NCBI RefSeq assembly: GCF_007855645.1
Contig: NZ_CP042261.1
Location: 2,065,501 to 2,129,500, forward strand
DNA: 64,000 nt
Direction of reading: 5' to 3'
Source of the DNA: Qingshengfaniella alkalisoli
GTDB taxonomy: Bacteria > Pseudomonadota > Alphaproteobacteria > Rhodobacterales > Rhodobacteraceae
Position numbers and translations under genes: made by a program. The number at the start of each line of letters is the position of its first letter. Within the stretch, counting starts at the first letter, position 1. Below, one piece after another: positions 54,244 through 63,431 of this stretch. The notes beneath the pieces are model-generated. The model made no database searches. It saw only the letters and a list, made by a program, of their open reading frames with translations, and had not been told where the DNA came from.

Positions 54244-55113
54244 TCAGCTTCTGACCAGCGTTTCGTAGGCGTCGGCGATTTCACGGGTCATTGTCCCGAC
54301 CTCGAAATTGTAGTCGCCGATCCGGCCCACAGGAGTGACCTCGGCGGCGGTGCCGGTCAGCCAGCATTGCTCGAAGCCTTCCAGCTCGGATGGCTCAATA
54401 TGCCGTTCGTTGACCTTGATTTGGCGGTCTTCCAGCATCCCGATCACGGTTTGGCGTGTAATGCCGTTCAGGAAGCAGTCGGGTTTCGGCGTGTGAACCT
54501 CGCCGTCCTTGACGAAGAAGATGTTCGCGCCGGTCGCCTCGGCCACATAGCCGCGATAGTCGAACATCATCGCGTCGGAGCAGCCCTTGGCTTCGGCGGC
54601 GTGTTTGGACATCGTGCAGATCATGTACAGGCCCGCGGCCTTGGCTTGGCATGGGATGGTTTCGGGAGAGGGGCGTTTCCATTTGGATATGTCGAGCCTG
54701 GCCCCCTTGGTCTTGGCGTCGCCGTAGTAGTTGCCCCATTCCCAGCCTGCCACGGCCAGACGGACGGGGTTGCGGTTGGCGGCGACACCCATATCGTCAC
54801 CCGCGCCACGCCAGGCGATGGCGCGAACATAGGCGTTGTCCCAGCCATTCGCCTTGAGCATGTCGTATTTCGCCTGTTCGATTTCCTCGATTGTCCAGGG
54901 GATATCCATGTCCAGAAGTTGGCCGGACTTCTTAAGGCGTTCGGAATGCTTGACGGATTCGAAGATGGTGCCGTTGTAACAGCGTTCCCCCTCGAAAACG
55001 GACGACGCGTAATGCAGGGCGTGCGTCAACAGATGCACGTTTGCGTCGCGCCAGGGCACCAGCTTGCCGTCCATCCAGATTGTGCCGTCACGATCTTCAT
55101 ATCCGCCTGCCAT
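54244..55113 (-). CDS. ilvE: Branched-chain amino acid aminotransferase
   Basis: A 289-residue fold-IV PLP transaminase acting on leucine, isoleucine and valine. MDGKLVPWRDANVHLLTHAL and HYASSVFEGERCYNG form the substrate-side N-terminal domain. QAKAAGLYMICTMSKHAAEA contains the conserved K-A-A-x-L-Y block with the likely PLP Lys, and RGYVAEATGANIFFVKDG is the family signature. FLNGITRQTVIGMLEDR and LTGTAAEVTPVGRI complete the cofactor site. It is divergent from petP across a palindrome-rich 186-bp gap. Confidence 0.92.
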   Translation of the reverse strand: MAGGYEDRDGTIWMDGKLVPWRDANVHLLTHALHYASSVFEGERCYNGTIFESVKHSERLKKSGQLLDMDIPWTIEEIEQAKYDMLKANGWDNAYVRAIAWRGAGDDMGVAANRNPVRLAVAGWEWGNYYGDAKTKGARLDISKWKRPSPETIPCQAKAAGLYMICTMSKHAAEAKGCSDAMMFDYRGYVAEATGANIFFVKDGEVHTPKPDCFLNGITRQTVIGMLEDRQIKVNERHIEPSELEGFEQCWLTGTAAEVTPVGRIGDYNFEVGTMTREIADAYETLVRS

Positions 55114-55136
55114 AGTCTATCCTTCCATGTGAGTGC

Positions 55137-55188
55137 CCTTCAGGGCAGGCAATTTTCAAAAATTGCGATTTTAGGTCCGTATCGGACC
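55137..55188. promoter_or_regulatory. Cluster of palindromes between ilvE and petP
   Basis: Three perfect inverted repeats lie in a row: GCCC-ttca-GGGC (55137-55148), GCAATTT-tcaa-AAATTGC (55149-55166, sharing the boundary) and GGTCCG-tat-CGGACC (55174-55188). They are in the divergent promoter region, close to ilvE. MarR-type regulators bind such palindromes, so autoregulation by PetP is possible but not shown. Confidence 0.4.
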
Positions 55189-55299
55189 GAAAGTTGCGCA
55201 AATTCGGAGGATTCGCTATCAGTTGGCACTTGGAATGTCAACAAAGCTGACTTAAAATGTGATAAGAGAATTTGGTGAAGACTCACAAGGGGTTGCGCG

Positions 55300-55803
55300 A
55301 TGGCTGAAAGTCACATGGGATCGGGGCAACGTGGCGAGTCGTTGCTGTTTTTGACCGACGAACAGCTTCGCAAGGGAATCGAGCTGATGTTCTTCGCTTA
55401 TAAAGGCTTCACATCCGACCCTGACCGTATCCTGGAGGACTATGGCTATGGTCGGGCGCATCACCGGGCGATCCATTTCATCCACCGCGCGCCGGGGACG
55501 ACGGTAAACAATCTGTTGTCGATCCTTGGGGTGACGAAACAATCGTTGAACCGTGTCCTGCGGACGCTGATCGAAGACGGGATGATCGAAAGCCGCGTCG
55601 GCACGCGCGACAAGCGAGAGAGACATTTGTATCTGACGGAAAAGGGTTCAATACTGGAAACCAAACTGTCGGAAGCGCAGCAGCAAAGGATGCGCTCCGC
55701 GTTCCGGGCGGCGGGACCGGAAGCGGTCAGCGGGTTCCGGCAGGTGCTTGAGGAAATGATGGATCCCGAGATGCGCCGGCATTTTCGGTCCACGGGGGAT
55801 TGA
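55300..55803 (+). CDS. petP: MarR-family regulator PetP
   Basis: A 167-residue winged-helix protein. FAYKGFTSDPDRILEDYGYG and RAHHRAIHFIHRAPGTTVNN precede the HTH (LLSILGVTKQSLNRVLRTLI), and DKRERHLYLTEKG is the wing. MarR next to an OmpR-type regulator is the petP-petR arrangement described in Rhodobacter capsulatus, where the pair controls cytochrome bc1 genes. The bc1 genes (petABC) are not nearby here. The stop is 5 bp before the petR start. Confidence 0.82.
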   Translation: MAESHMGSGQRGESLLFLTDEQLRKGIELMFFAYKGFTSDPDRILEDYGYGRAHHRAIHFIHRAPGTTVNNLLSILGVTKQSLNRVLRTLIEDGMIESRVGTRDKRERHLYLTEKGSILETKLSEAQQQRMRSAFRAAGPEAVSGFRQVLEEMMDPEMRRHFRSTGD

Positions 55804-55808
55804 TACGC

Positions 55809-56513
55809 ATGAGCGAACCGAGCGCTGCACATCTTCTGATCGTGGATGACGACGAACGCATCCGCAGCCTGTTGCAGAAGTTCCTGATGCGACAAGGCTT
55901 CCTGGTCAGCGCGGCAAGGGATGCCGCCCATGCACGGCGGCTTCTTGGCGGGTTGGAGTTCGACCTGATCGTTCTCGACGTCATGATGCCGGGTGAAGAC
56001 GGCATGAGCCTGACGCGATCCCTGCGCGAAGATATCACCACGCCCATCCTGTTGCTGACCGCGCGGGGTGAGACTTCGGACAGGATCGAGGGGTTGGAGG
56101 CTGGGGCTGATGACTACCTGCCCAAACCGTTCGAGCCCAAGGAATTGCTGCTGCGGATCAATGCGATCCTGCGCCGAATTCCCGCACGTGTCGATAGTTC
56201 GGGGCTAGCGAAAGTGCTGCACCTGGGCCCTGTGCGTTACGATGTGGAGCGGGGCGAGCTTTGGGAAGGCGAGGAACTGATCCGCCTGACGGCCACCGAA
56301 AGCCAGTTGATGAAGTTGTTTTCCGCCCAGCCTGGAGAGCCGATCAGCCGTACGCGTCTGGTGGAGGATCTGGGTCGTGACCGGGGACAGGCGCAGGAAC
56401 GCGCGGTGGATGTCCAGATTACCCGTCTGCGCCGCAAGATCGAGGCCGACCCTAAACAGCCGCGCTATCTGCAGACGGTGCGTGGCGCCGGATACATGCT
56501 GATTGCCGACTGA
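55809..56513 (+). CDS. petR: OmpR-family response regulator PetR
   Basis: A 234-residue response regulator. LLIVDDDERIRSLLQKFLMR is the acidic pocket, LIVLDVMMPGEDGMS has the phosphoacceptor Asp near residue 57, and DDYLPKPFEPKELL the Lys. The OmpR winged-helix domain (RLTATESQLMKLFSAQPGEP, VDVQITRLRRKIEADPKQPR) follows. ATG 55809 is the start; no histidine kinase gene is adjacent, as in the R. capsulatus petPR pair. Coupled to petP and about 60 bp before the flavoprotein gene. Confidence 0.88.
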   Translation: MSEPSAAHLLIVDDDERIRSLLQKFLMRQGFLVSAARDAAHARRLLGGLEFDLIVLDVMMPGEDGMSLTRSLREDITTPILLLTARGETSDRIEGLEAGADDYLPKPFEPKELLLRINAILRRIPARVDSSGLAKVLHLGPVRYDVERGELWEGEELIRLTATESQLMKLFSAQPGEPISRTRLVEDLGRDRGQAQERAVDVQITRLRRKIEADPKQPRYLQTVRGAGYMLIAD

Positions 56514-56570
56514 ACACGGACGTTTGACAAACCACAAGCAAATACCACGACGAAAAGGACGGAGATTGCC

Positions 56571-57770
56571 ATGTGGTCCAGTAGCGGGACCGAAGCCCTT
56601 GTCATAGGCGCGGGGCCGGCCGGATTGATGGCGGCCGATATCCTGTCGGCGCGGGGTAAGCGCGTGACCCTGGTAGACGCCAAACCATCGCCTGCACGCA
56701 AGTTTCTGATGGCAGGCAAAAGCGGCCTGAATCTGACGCGGGATGAGCCGCACGACAAATTCGTGGCGCGCTTCAGCGATGCGGCGGGCTGGCTCAAACC
56801 GATGATCGACGAATTCGGTCCGGACGCGGTGCAGAGCTGGGCACGCTCGCTTGGGCAGGAAGTATTCGCTGGTTCGACCGGCAAGGTGTTCCCGTTGACT
56901 ATGAAAGCCTCTCCCTTGCTGAGGGCTTGGCTGGCGCGCTTGGGCGAGCAGCGTGTCGAGTTGCGAACGCGCTGGCGGTGGCAGGGCTGGGAAGGCGACC
57001 GGGCTGTTTTCGATACGCCGAAAGGCAAGCGGTGCGTGGCATCTGATGTCACGGTGCTGGCCACCGGCGGCGCAAGCTGGGCGCGACTTGGTTCTGACGG
57101 AGCATGGGTTGAACCGCTTCGGCTGAATGGCGTGCCGCTTGCGCCATTCGCACCCAGCAATGTGGGGGTCGTTGTCCCGTGGTCCGATCACATGCGCACC
57201 CATTTTGGGTCACCCGTCAAGAATGTGGCGTTGATTGCCGGGGATATGGTCTATCGCGGCGAGTTTGTCGTATCCGAGCGGGGCTTCGAGGGGGGCGGGA
57301 TTTACGATGTCAGCCCGGCGGTTCGTGAAGGCAGTGATGTCATCATTGATCTGCTGCCGGATATTCCATTCGAGAAGGTCGCCGACCGCTTGTCTGTCCC
57401 GCGTGGCAAGCTGTCCAGGTCGAACTTCCTGCGGCGAAAGCTTGGGCTTGATCCGGTGAAGATCGCGCTGCTGCATGAATTCGGCGGTCGACACCTCGAC
57501 GGCGAAGACCTGGTTCAAGCGATCAAACGTTTGCCGATGAAGCACTGCGGCTTGGGGCACCTGGATGAGGCGATTTCCGTTGCAGGTGGTGTCACGCGCG
57601 AAGCTGTGGATGGCCGGTTGATGCTGATCGAACGGCCCGGCGTGTATTGCTGCGGCGAGATGCTGGATTGGGATGCACCAACAGGGGGCTATTTGCTGAC
57701 TGCCTGCCTTGCCACGGGGCGCTGGGCGGGCCTTGCCGCAGCTGATCGGTTGGATATGCTGCGCGATTGA
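56571..57770 (+). CDS. TIGR03862-type FAD-dependent oxidoreductase
   Basis: A 399-residue flavoprotein of the HI0933/TIGR03862 family. ALVIGAGPAGLMAADILSAR is the FAD Rossmann motif; KFLMAGKSGLNLTRDEPHDK and VTVLATGGASWARLGSDGAW are conserved. The C-terminal block (GVYCCGEMLDWDAPTGGYLL) holds the last FAD contacts. The reaction is unknown; related proteins have been suggested to act in tRNA or cofactor modification, without proof. It follows petR and precedes the HDAC gene by 46 bp on the same strand. Confidence 0.88.
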   Translation: MWSSSGTEALVIGAGPAGLMAADILSARGKRVTLVDAKPSPARKFLMAGKSGLNLTRDEPHDKFVARFSDAAGWLKPMIDEFGPDAVQSWARSLGQEVFAGSTGKVFPLTMKASPLLRAWLARLGEQRVELRTRWRWQGWEGDRAVFDTPKGKRCVASDVTVLATGGASWARLGSDGAWVEPLRLNGVPLAPFAPSNVGVVVPWSDHMRTHFGSPVKNVALIAGDMVYRGEFVVSERGFEGGGIYDVSPAVREGSDVIIDLLPDIPFEKVADRLSVPRGKLSRSNFLRRKLGLDPVKIALLHEFGGRHLDGEDLVQAIKRLPMKHCGLGHLDEAISVAGGVTREAVDGRLMLIERPGVYCCGEMLDWDAPTGGYLLTACLATGRWAGLAAADRLDMLRD

Positions 57771-57816
57771 ACGGGGAATCGTTGCCCATCGGTCGTGACC
57801 GACCTAGCCTGCGGGC

Positions 57817-58776
57817 ATGACGACTGCACTCTATTCGCATCCGGATTGCCTGACACATGAAACACCTTCGGGGCATCCCGAACAGGTGGCGCGGCTTCAG
57901 GTTGTTCTGGACCGGCTGGAAGGGCCGCCCTTTGACCGGCTGACGAGGTTGGAGGCACCGGTGGCTGCCGAGGATGCGTTGCTGCGCTGTCATCTGCAAT
58001 CTTATCTGGACCTGATTTCTGCATCCATACCGGCATCGGGGAGCATGGCGCTGGACGGGGACACGCATGTCAGCGCGGGGTCGCTGGCTGCGGCGCGGCG
58101 TGCAGCAGGGGCCTGTGTTGCTGCAGTCGACCTGGTGTTGCGCGACGGGGCGGACAATGCATTTGCGGCAGTGCGCCCGCCCGGTCATCATGCGGAACGG
58201 GAAACGGCGATGGGATTTTGCCTGTTCGGCAGTCTCGCCATCGCTGCAAAGCATGCGCTGGATCATCATGGCCTGGACCGCGTCGCCATCGTGGATTTCG
58301 ACGTGCATCACGGCAATGGTACGCAAGACCTGCTTTGGGAAGACGACCGCATACTGTTTGTGTCGATGCACCAAAGCCCGCTATATCCCGGCACCGGAAC
58401 ACGGGATGAAACGGGCGCGTATGGCCAGATCATCAATCTACCGATGGCGCCGGGTACCGCAGGAGACGGTTTCATGGCGGTGTTCGAGGATTACGTCGCA
58501 CCTGCCGTGGATGCGTTTGAACCGGAATTTCTGCTGGTGTCAGCGGGCTTCGACGCGCACCGTGCCGACCCCTTGGCGCAAATGGACTTGGAAACGGATG
58601 ATTTTGTGCAGATCACGGAACGGCTTTGTGATCTCGCCGATGCGCATTGCGGCGGCAGACTGGTCTCGACCTTGGAGGGCGGATATGATCTTGACGCCTT
58701 GGCGGACAGCGTGGCGGCCCATGTGGCGGTGCTGATCGCGCGAGGGGAAGCGACAAAGCAAGGACAAGGGCAATGA
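57817..58776 (+). CDS. Histone deacetylase-family (acetylpolyamine/acetoin-type) deacetylase
   Basis: A 319-residue zinc deacetylase. TPSGHPEQVARLQVVLDRLE is the N-terminal family block. AVRPPGHHAERETAMGFCLF holds the paired catalytic His residues, DFDVHHGNGTQDLLW the zinc Asp and His, and LLVSAGFDAHRADPLAQM the second Asp. Bacterial members deacetylate polyamines, acetoin-linked enzymes or other acylated substrates; the substrate here is not known. The stop overlaps the xseB start by 4 bp, so it heads the isoprenoid operon. Confidence 0.9.
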   Translation: MTTALYSHPDCLTHETPSGHPEQVARLQVVLDRLEGPPFDRLTRLEAPVAAEDALLRCHLQSYLDLISASIPASGSMALDGDTHVSAGSLAAARRAAGACVAAVDLVLRDGADNAFAAVRPPGHHAERETAMGFCLFGSLAIAAKHALDHHGLDRVAIVDFDVHHGNGTQDLLWEDDRILFVSMHQSPLYPGTGTRDETGAYGQIINLPMAPGTAGDGFMAVFEDYVAPAVDAFEPEFLLVSAGFDAHRADPLAQMDLETDDFVQITERLCDLADAHCGGRLVSTLEGGYDLDALADSVAAHVAVLIARGEATKQGQGQ

Positions 58777-59015
58777 CCGACACGCCGATTGAACAGATGA
58801 CATTCGAGCAAGCCATGAAAGAACTGGAAACCGTCGTGGGCCAGCTTGAAAGCGGCGATGTCGAACTGGACAAGTCCATTGCGCTCTACGAGCGCGGTGC
58901 GAAGCTGAAGGCGCATTGCGAAGCCAAGCTGAAAGCGGCGGAAGAAAAGGTCGCGGCGATCACGCTGGATGAAAACGGCCAGCCCAAGGGGACGGCGCCG
59001 GTCGAAGGTCTCTGA
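58773..59015 (+). CDS. xseB: Exodeoxyribonuclease VII small subunit
   Basis: An 80-residue protein. IEQMTFEQAMKELETVVGQL and ESGDVELDKSIALYERGAKL are the XseB signature helices, with a short tail. XseB supports the large subunit XseA in degrading single-stranded DNA; xseA is not in the window. The ATG overlaps the HDAC stop. ispA begins 2 bp after its stop, an arrangement (xseB-ispA-dxs) conserved in many proteobacteria. Confidence 0.94.
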   Translation: MTDTPIEQMTFEQAMKELETVVGQLESGDVELDKSIALYERGAKLKAHCEAKLKAAEEKVAAITLDENGQPKGTAPVEGL

Positions 59016-59017
59016 CC

Positions 59018-59881
59018 TTGTTCGAGGCAGCGTTGGAGGGCGCCTCGGATCGCGTTGCGGGATGTCTGGGCGACGCCATGGCGCAGTTTGCCGGCACGCC
59101 TGTGGGCGACGCGATGGTCTATGCGACGCAGGGCGGCAAGGGGTTGCGGGGCTTTCTGGTGATCGAATCCGCGCGCCTGCATGGGGTGGAGCCCGAGTCA
59201 TCGGTCAAGGCTGCGGCGGCTATTGAAGCGTTGCATGCCTATTCCCTGATCCATGACGACCTGCCCAGCATGGACAATGATGACCTGCGGCGCGGACGGC
59301 CCACTGTTCACGTCAAATGGGACGAGGCGACGGCGGTTCTGGCGGGCGATGCGCTTCAGACGCTGGCGTTCGAGCTTTTGGCGCAGATGGATGTGGATCC
59401 CGCCGTAAGTATTGATCTTGTCGGATCGCTCGCGCGTGCAGCTGGCGCTGGTGGCATGGTGTTGGGACAGGCGCAGGACATCGCGGCGGAAACGGCGGAT
59501 AGCCCGCTGGCGCTGGACCAGATCGTCGCGCTGCAACAGAACAAGACCGGGGCCCTGATTCGCTGGTCGGCAGAGGCTGGTGCAAGGCTGGCGCGTTGTG
59601 ACGTAGCGCCCATGACGCGGTATGCAGATGCGCTGGGCTTGGCGTTTCAGATCGCAGATGACATTCTGGACGTCGAAGGCGACGCCGAAAAGGCAGGGAA
59701 GCGGCTTCAGAAAGACGCGGGTGCGGGCAAGGCGACCTTTGTCGGATTGCTGGGCCTTGATGGAGCCAAATCGCGCGCCGAAGCGTTGGTGCAGGACGCC
59801 GAAGCCGCGCTTGATCCTTACGGCGACGCCGCGCTTGTCTTGAAGCAGGCCGCGCGCTTCGTTATCTCGCGCGAATACTGA
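59018..59881 (+). CDS. ispA: Farnesyl/geranylgeranyl diphosphate synthase (polyprenyl synthetase)
   Basis: A 287-residue trans-prenyltransferase. GGKGLRGFLVIESARLHGVE is the substrate-binding region, HDDLPSMDNDDLRRGRPTVH (near residue 80) the first Asp-rich motif, and QIADDILDVEGDAEKAGK (near 214) the second. It condenses isopentenyl diphosphate with allylic diphosphates. The start is TTG 59018, just after the xseB stop; no ATG is available nearby. It precedes dxs by 22 bp, so precursor and chain-building enzymes are in one transcript. Confidence 0.92.
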   Translation: MFEAALEGASDRVAGCLGDAMAQFAGTPVGDAMVYATQGGKGLRGFLVIESARLHGVEPESSVKAAAAIEALHAYSLIHDDLPSMDNDDLRRGRPTVHVKWDEATAVLAGDALQTLAFELLAQMDVDPAVSIDLVGSLARAAGAGGMVLGQAQDIAAETADSPLALDQIVALQQNKTGALIRWSAEAGARLARCDVAPMTRYADALGLAFQIADDILDVEGDAEKAGKRLQKDAGAGKATFVGLLGLDGAKSRAEALVQDAEAALDPYGDAALVLKQAARFVISREY

Positions 59882-59903
59882 CCGACCTTGAAGGAAGGCA
59901 CAT

Positions 59904-61832
59904 ATGTCTGATCGCCCCGAAACGCCGACGCTGGATCGCGTCACCGTGCCAGCCGATATGAAACGGCTGAGCGACGCTGAACTGAAGCGGCTGGCCGACG
60001 AATTGCGGGCCGAGACGATCAGCGCGGTATCCACAACGGGCGGGCATCTGGGTGCCGGGCTTGGCGTGATCGAACTGACGGTTGCGCTGCATGCTGTGTT
60101 CGATACGCCCAAGGATCGGCTGATCTGGGATGTGAGCCACCAGTGCTATCCGCACAAGATCCTGACGGGGCGTCGCGATCGTATCCGCACATTGCGTCAA
60201 AAAGACGGGTTGAGCGGCTTCACCAAGCGATCGGAAAGCCCTTTTGACCCGTTTGGCGCGGCGCATAGCTCGACCTCGATTTCCGCAGCTTTGGGATTTG
60301 CGGTTGCGCGTGATCTGGGCGGCGCGCCGGAACATGGCATCGGGGATTGCATCGCGGTGATCGGTGACGGGGCGATGTCGGCGGGCATGGCTTATGAGGC
60401 GATGAACAATGCGGGGCACCTGGGCAAGCGACTGATCGTGATCCTGAACGACAACGAAATGTCCATCGCGCCTCCCGTGGGGGCTATGTCGTCATATCTG
60501 TCGCGGCTTTACGCCGGTGCACCGTTTCAGGAATTCAAAGCGGCGGCAAAGGGCGCGGTCAGCCTGTTGCCTGAGCCATTCCAGCAGGGGGCGAAACGCG
60601 CGAAGGATATCCTGAAGCATTCCGTCATGGGTGGCACTCTGTTCGAGGAGCTGGGCTTTTCCTATGTCGGACCCGTGGACGGGCATGATCTGGACCAGCT
60701 TCTGACGCTGCTGAGGACCGTTAAATCCCGCGCGACGGGACCGATCCTGATCCATGCGATCACCCAGAAGGGCAAGGGATACGCACCTGCCGAGGACAGC
60801 GCCGACCGTGGCCATGCCCGCGCGAAGTTCGATGTAGTCACCGGCGAGCAGAAGAAGGCACCCAGCAACGCGCCGAGCTACACCAAGATTTTTGCCAACA
60901 GCCTGATGGCCGAGGCCGCACAGGACGACAAGATCGTAGCCGTGACGGCGGCGATGCCCGACGGCACCGGGCTGGACCTGTTCGCCGAGCGTTACCCGTC
61001 GCGTTGCTTCGATGTAGGCATCGCCGAACAGCATGCGGTGACATTTTCCGCTGGGCTTGCGGCTGGTGGCATGAAGCCCTTCTGCGCGCTGTATTCGACC
61101 TTCCTGCAGCGCGGCTATGATCAGGTCGTACATGATGTCGCGATCCAGCGTTTGCCCGTGCGTTTTCCGATAGATCGTGCAGGGCTGGTCGGCGCGGACG
61201 GGGCAACGCATGCGGGCAGCTTCGATATTGCCTATCTGGCAAACCTACCGGGGTTCGTCGTGATGGCTGCCGCAGACGAAGCCGAACTGGTGCATATGGT
61301 CGCCACGGCGCGTGCAATCGACGATGGCCCGTCGGCATTCCGGTTTCCGCGCGGCGAAGGCGTGGGCGTCGAGATGCCGGAGACGGGCGTCCCGCTGGAA
61401 ATCGGCAAGGGCCGGATGATTCAGGAAGGATCGCGCGTCGCGATCCTGAGTTTCGGTGCGCGTTTGCAGGAAGTGCAGCTGGCCTCTGAAAAGCTAAGTC
61501 AGCGCGGTATAACGCCCACCATCGCCGATGCCCGTTTCGCCAAGCCGCTGGACCGCGACCTGATCTTGCGGCTTGCGGCGGAGCATGAAGCGCTGATCAC
61601 TATCGAGGAAGGCGCCATTGGCGGTTTCGGCAGTCATGTCGCGCAGCTTCTGGCAGATGAAGGGGTGTTCGATCATGGGCTGAAGTTCCGGTCGATGGTC
61701 CTGCCGGACATCTTCATCGACCAGTCCAGCCCGACCGACATGTATGAAACCGCGCGTCTGAGCGCCCCGCATATCGAAGCGAAAGTGCTGGAAGTGCTTG
61801 GCGTGGAAACTCTGGCGGCGCGGCGGGGATAG
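59904..61832 (+). CDS. dxs: 1-deoxy-D-xylulose-5-phosphate synthase
   Basis: A 642-residue thiamine-diphosphate enzyme that condenses pyruvate and glyceraldehyde-3-phosphate, the first step of the MEP isoprenoid pathway. [19 protein letters not shown] and [18 protein letters not shown] hold substrate and cofactor contacts. [20 protein letters not shown] (near residue 154) is the ThDP-binding motif. [20 protein letters not shown] carries the catalytic Glu, and the C-terminal transketolase domain is complete. GAAGG lies before the ATG. It ends the HDAC-xseB-ispA-dxs run. Confidence 0.96.
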   Translation: MSDRPETPTLDRVTVPADMKRLSDAELKRLADELRAETISAVSTTGGHLGAGLGVIELTVALHAVFDTPKDRLIWDVSHQCYPHKILTGRRDRIRTLRQKDGLSGFTKRSESPFDPFGAAHSSTSISAALGFAVARDLGGAPEHGIGDCIAVIGDGAMSAGMAYEAMNNAGHLGKRLIVILNDNEMSIAPPVGAMSSYLSRLYAGAPFQEFKAAAKGAVSLLPEPFQQGAKRAKDILKHSVMGGTLFEELGFSYVGPVDGHDLDQLLTLLRTVKSRATGPILIHAITQKGKGYAPAEDSADRGHARAKFDVVTGEQKKAPSNAPSYTKIFANSLMAEAAQDDKIVAVTAAMPDGTGLDLFAERYPSRCFDVGIAEQHAVTFSAGLAAGGMKPFCALYSTFLQRGYDQVVHDVAIQRLPVRFPIDRAGLVGADGATHAGSFDIAYLANLPGFVVMAAADEAELVHMVATARAIDDGPSAFRFPRGEGVGVEMPETGVPLEIGKGRMIQEGSRVAILSFGARLQEVQLASEKLSQRGITPTIADARFAKPLDRDLILRLAAEHEALITIEEGAIGGFGSHVAQLLADEGVFDHGLKFRSMVLPDIFIDQSSPTDMYETARLSAPHIEAKVLEVLGVETLAARRG

Positions 61833-61861
61833 AGGGTAAACTCCGTTTTGGGAGGTTTCTC

Positions 61862-62524
61862 ATGCCCAAGTGCATCAAGGCATATCGGCTGATCGTTTTC
61901 GGACTAGCGCTGTTCTACTTCGTGGATCGCGGGCTAGCGGCAGATTATGCCAATTTCGGAGCGCAGTTCCGATATATGACGATCTGGGCGCTGACAGGCA
62001 GCGTGATCGCCGCAGGGTTGATGCTGGTGCCTCGCTTCGGTCGGAATGGGCCAGCAGGGGCGAGGTTCGTCTCGCTGGTGGCGGTGATCAATGCGTTGGT
62101 GGTCTTTTCCTACTGGCGATTGTTCTTTTCGGACCCGACCTTGGTAAATGGTCAACGGCAGATCGTCGCGTATCAGGAATATTACCTGCATCTTGTGGGG
62201 CCGGTGCTTCAGTGGATCGACGTGCTGTTCCTGAAACGGGCCTTTCAGCGTGTGCAGGGCGTTGTCTTGTGGTTGGCTGTTCTGGTCATTGCCTATGTGT
62301 CGTGGGCGGAGTTGCTTGTCGCGCCGCGTAATGCGGAACCTGTCGGCAGCGTAACCAGCGGCCTGCCGTACCCGTTCATGAATGATATGGTGATGGGCGA
62401 ACGGCTGGCGTTCTACGTCTCTACCTTCGTGATTGGCTTGATCTTCATCGGGCTGTTCCGCACGCTGCAGGCTGGTGTGAACCATATTGCGCCGTTTCGC
62501 GCCAAGGTCACCCTTGCGGAGTAA
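61862..62524 (+). CDS. Integral membrane protein of unknown function
   Basis: A 220-residue protein with about six membrane segments (LIVFGLALFYFVDRGLAA, TIWALTGSVIAAGLMLVP, LVAVINALVVFSYWRLFF, VLWLAVLVIAYVSWAELL, FYVSTFVIGLIFIGLF). YYLHLVGPVLQWIDVLFLKR includes a His within a helix, a layout that recalls the AIG1/FAR-17a group of membrane hydrolases, but I am not sure of the match. It follows dxs by 29 bp with GGGAGG before the ATG. Its end overlaps the convergent transporter gene by 17 bp. Confidence 0.65.
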   Translation: MPKCIKAYRLIVFGLALFYFVDRGLAADYANFGAQFRYMTIWALTGSVIAAGLMLVPRFGRNGPAGARFVSLVAVINALVVFSYWRLFFSDPTLVNGQRQIVAYQEYYLHLVGPVLQWIDVLFLKRAFQRVQGVVLWLAVLVIAYVSWAELLVAPRNAEPVGSVTSGLPYPFMNDMVMGERLAFYVSTFVIGLIFIGLFRTLQAGVNHIAPFRAKVTLAE

Positions 62525-63431
62525 CCCCGCCCCGTCTTGCGCGTCCGCGTTCGATCTGCAGCTTGTGTTCCCGCCAGATGATCAGGATGCCCGCACCGAT
62601 GATGACTGATGCGCCGGTCAGCATGGTGGGCGTGGGAACCTCGTTGAACAGGAAGTATCCTGCAGCAAGTGCGAGGATCATGGAGGCGTAGTCGAACGGT
62701 GCGATCAGCGAGGCGTCGGCAAATCGATAGGCAGAGGTCAGGAAGATCTGTCCAAGTCCACCGACCAGCCCCATCACGATCAGTATGCCGGCGGTCTTGG
62801 GGTCCGGCACAACCCATCCGAAGGGTATTGTCGCCAATGACAGCACCGTGGCCGTGACAGAGAACCAAAACACGATGGCGGCGGCGTCTTCGGTGCGGAC
62901 CATGTTGCGTACGAAGACCTGTGCCAAGGCTGCGCAGATTGCCCCAAGCAGAGCGACAATCGCTCCAAGGGTTTCGGCGTTGTTCACGCCGGGTTCGAAC
63001 CCTGTCAGCCGCGGCGAGAGCACGATCAGCACCCCCGAAAGGCCCAGCATCACCATCAGGAACCGGAACAGGCCGACATCCTCGCCGAGAAACATGGCCG
63101 CGAACATCACGACCAGAAGTGGTGTAGCGTAGCTGATTGCGGTCACTTCGGGCAGGGGAAGCAGGCCGAGTGCCGCAAAGCCAAGCCCCATCGCACAGGT
63201 TCCGACGACGCCGCGCCAGACATGCGCCATGGGCTTGCGCGTCTTCAACCCTTGCCGAAGCTCATGCCGAAAGGCCAGCCAGACAACGATCACCGGCATT
63301 GCAAAAAGTGATCGAAAGAACATGGATTGACCGGGCGGAATCGTTCCGGATACGGACTTCACCAAGATTTGCATGACGACGAAAATCGACACGGCAGCGA
63401 GTTTGAGGATAATTCCGCGAAAGGGATTCAT
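62508..63431 (-). CDS. EamA/DMT-superfamily transporter
   Basis: A 307-residue protein with ten predicted helices and two EamA repeats. LKLAAVSIFVVMQILVKSVS and FFRSLFAMPVIVVWLAF begin the first repeat, and GLVGGLGQIFLTSAYRFADA with APFDYASMILALAAGYFLF the second. A basic C-terminal tail (REHKLQIERGRARRGGVTPQ) is cytoplasmic. The family exports metabolites or amino acids; the substrate is unknown. MNPFRGIIL at 63431 is preferred over an upstream ATG. It converges on the membrane-protein gene. Confidence 0.88.
   Translation of the reverse strand: MNPFRGIILKLAAVSIFVVMQILVKSVSGTIPPGQSMFFRSLFAMPVIVVWLAFRHELRQGLKTRKPMAHVWRGVVGTCAMGLGFAALGLLPLPEVTAISYATPLLVVMFAAMFLGEDVGLFRFLMVMLGLSGVLIVLSPRLTGFEPGVNNAETLGAIVALLGAICAALAQVFVRNMVRTEDAAAIVFWFSVTATVLSLATIPFGWVVPDPKTAGILIVMGLVGGLGQIFLTSAYRFADASLIAPFDYASMILALAAGYFLFNEVPTPTMLTGASVIIGAGILIIWREHKLQIERGRARRGGVTPQG

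Noticed and set aside
62985-63010. A GGGTTCGAACCC stretch resembling a tRNA T-loop
   Set aside because: It lies in the coding sequence of the EamA transporter (F-E-P-G-V-N-N) and no acceptor or anticodon stem can be formed around it.
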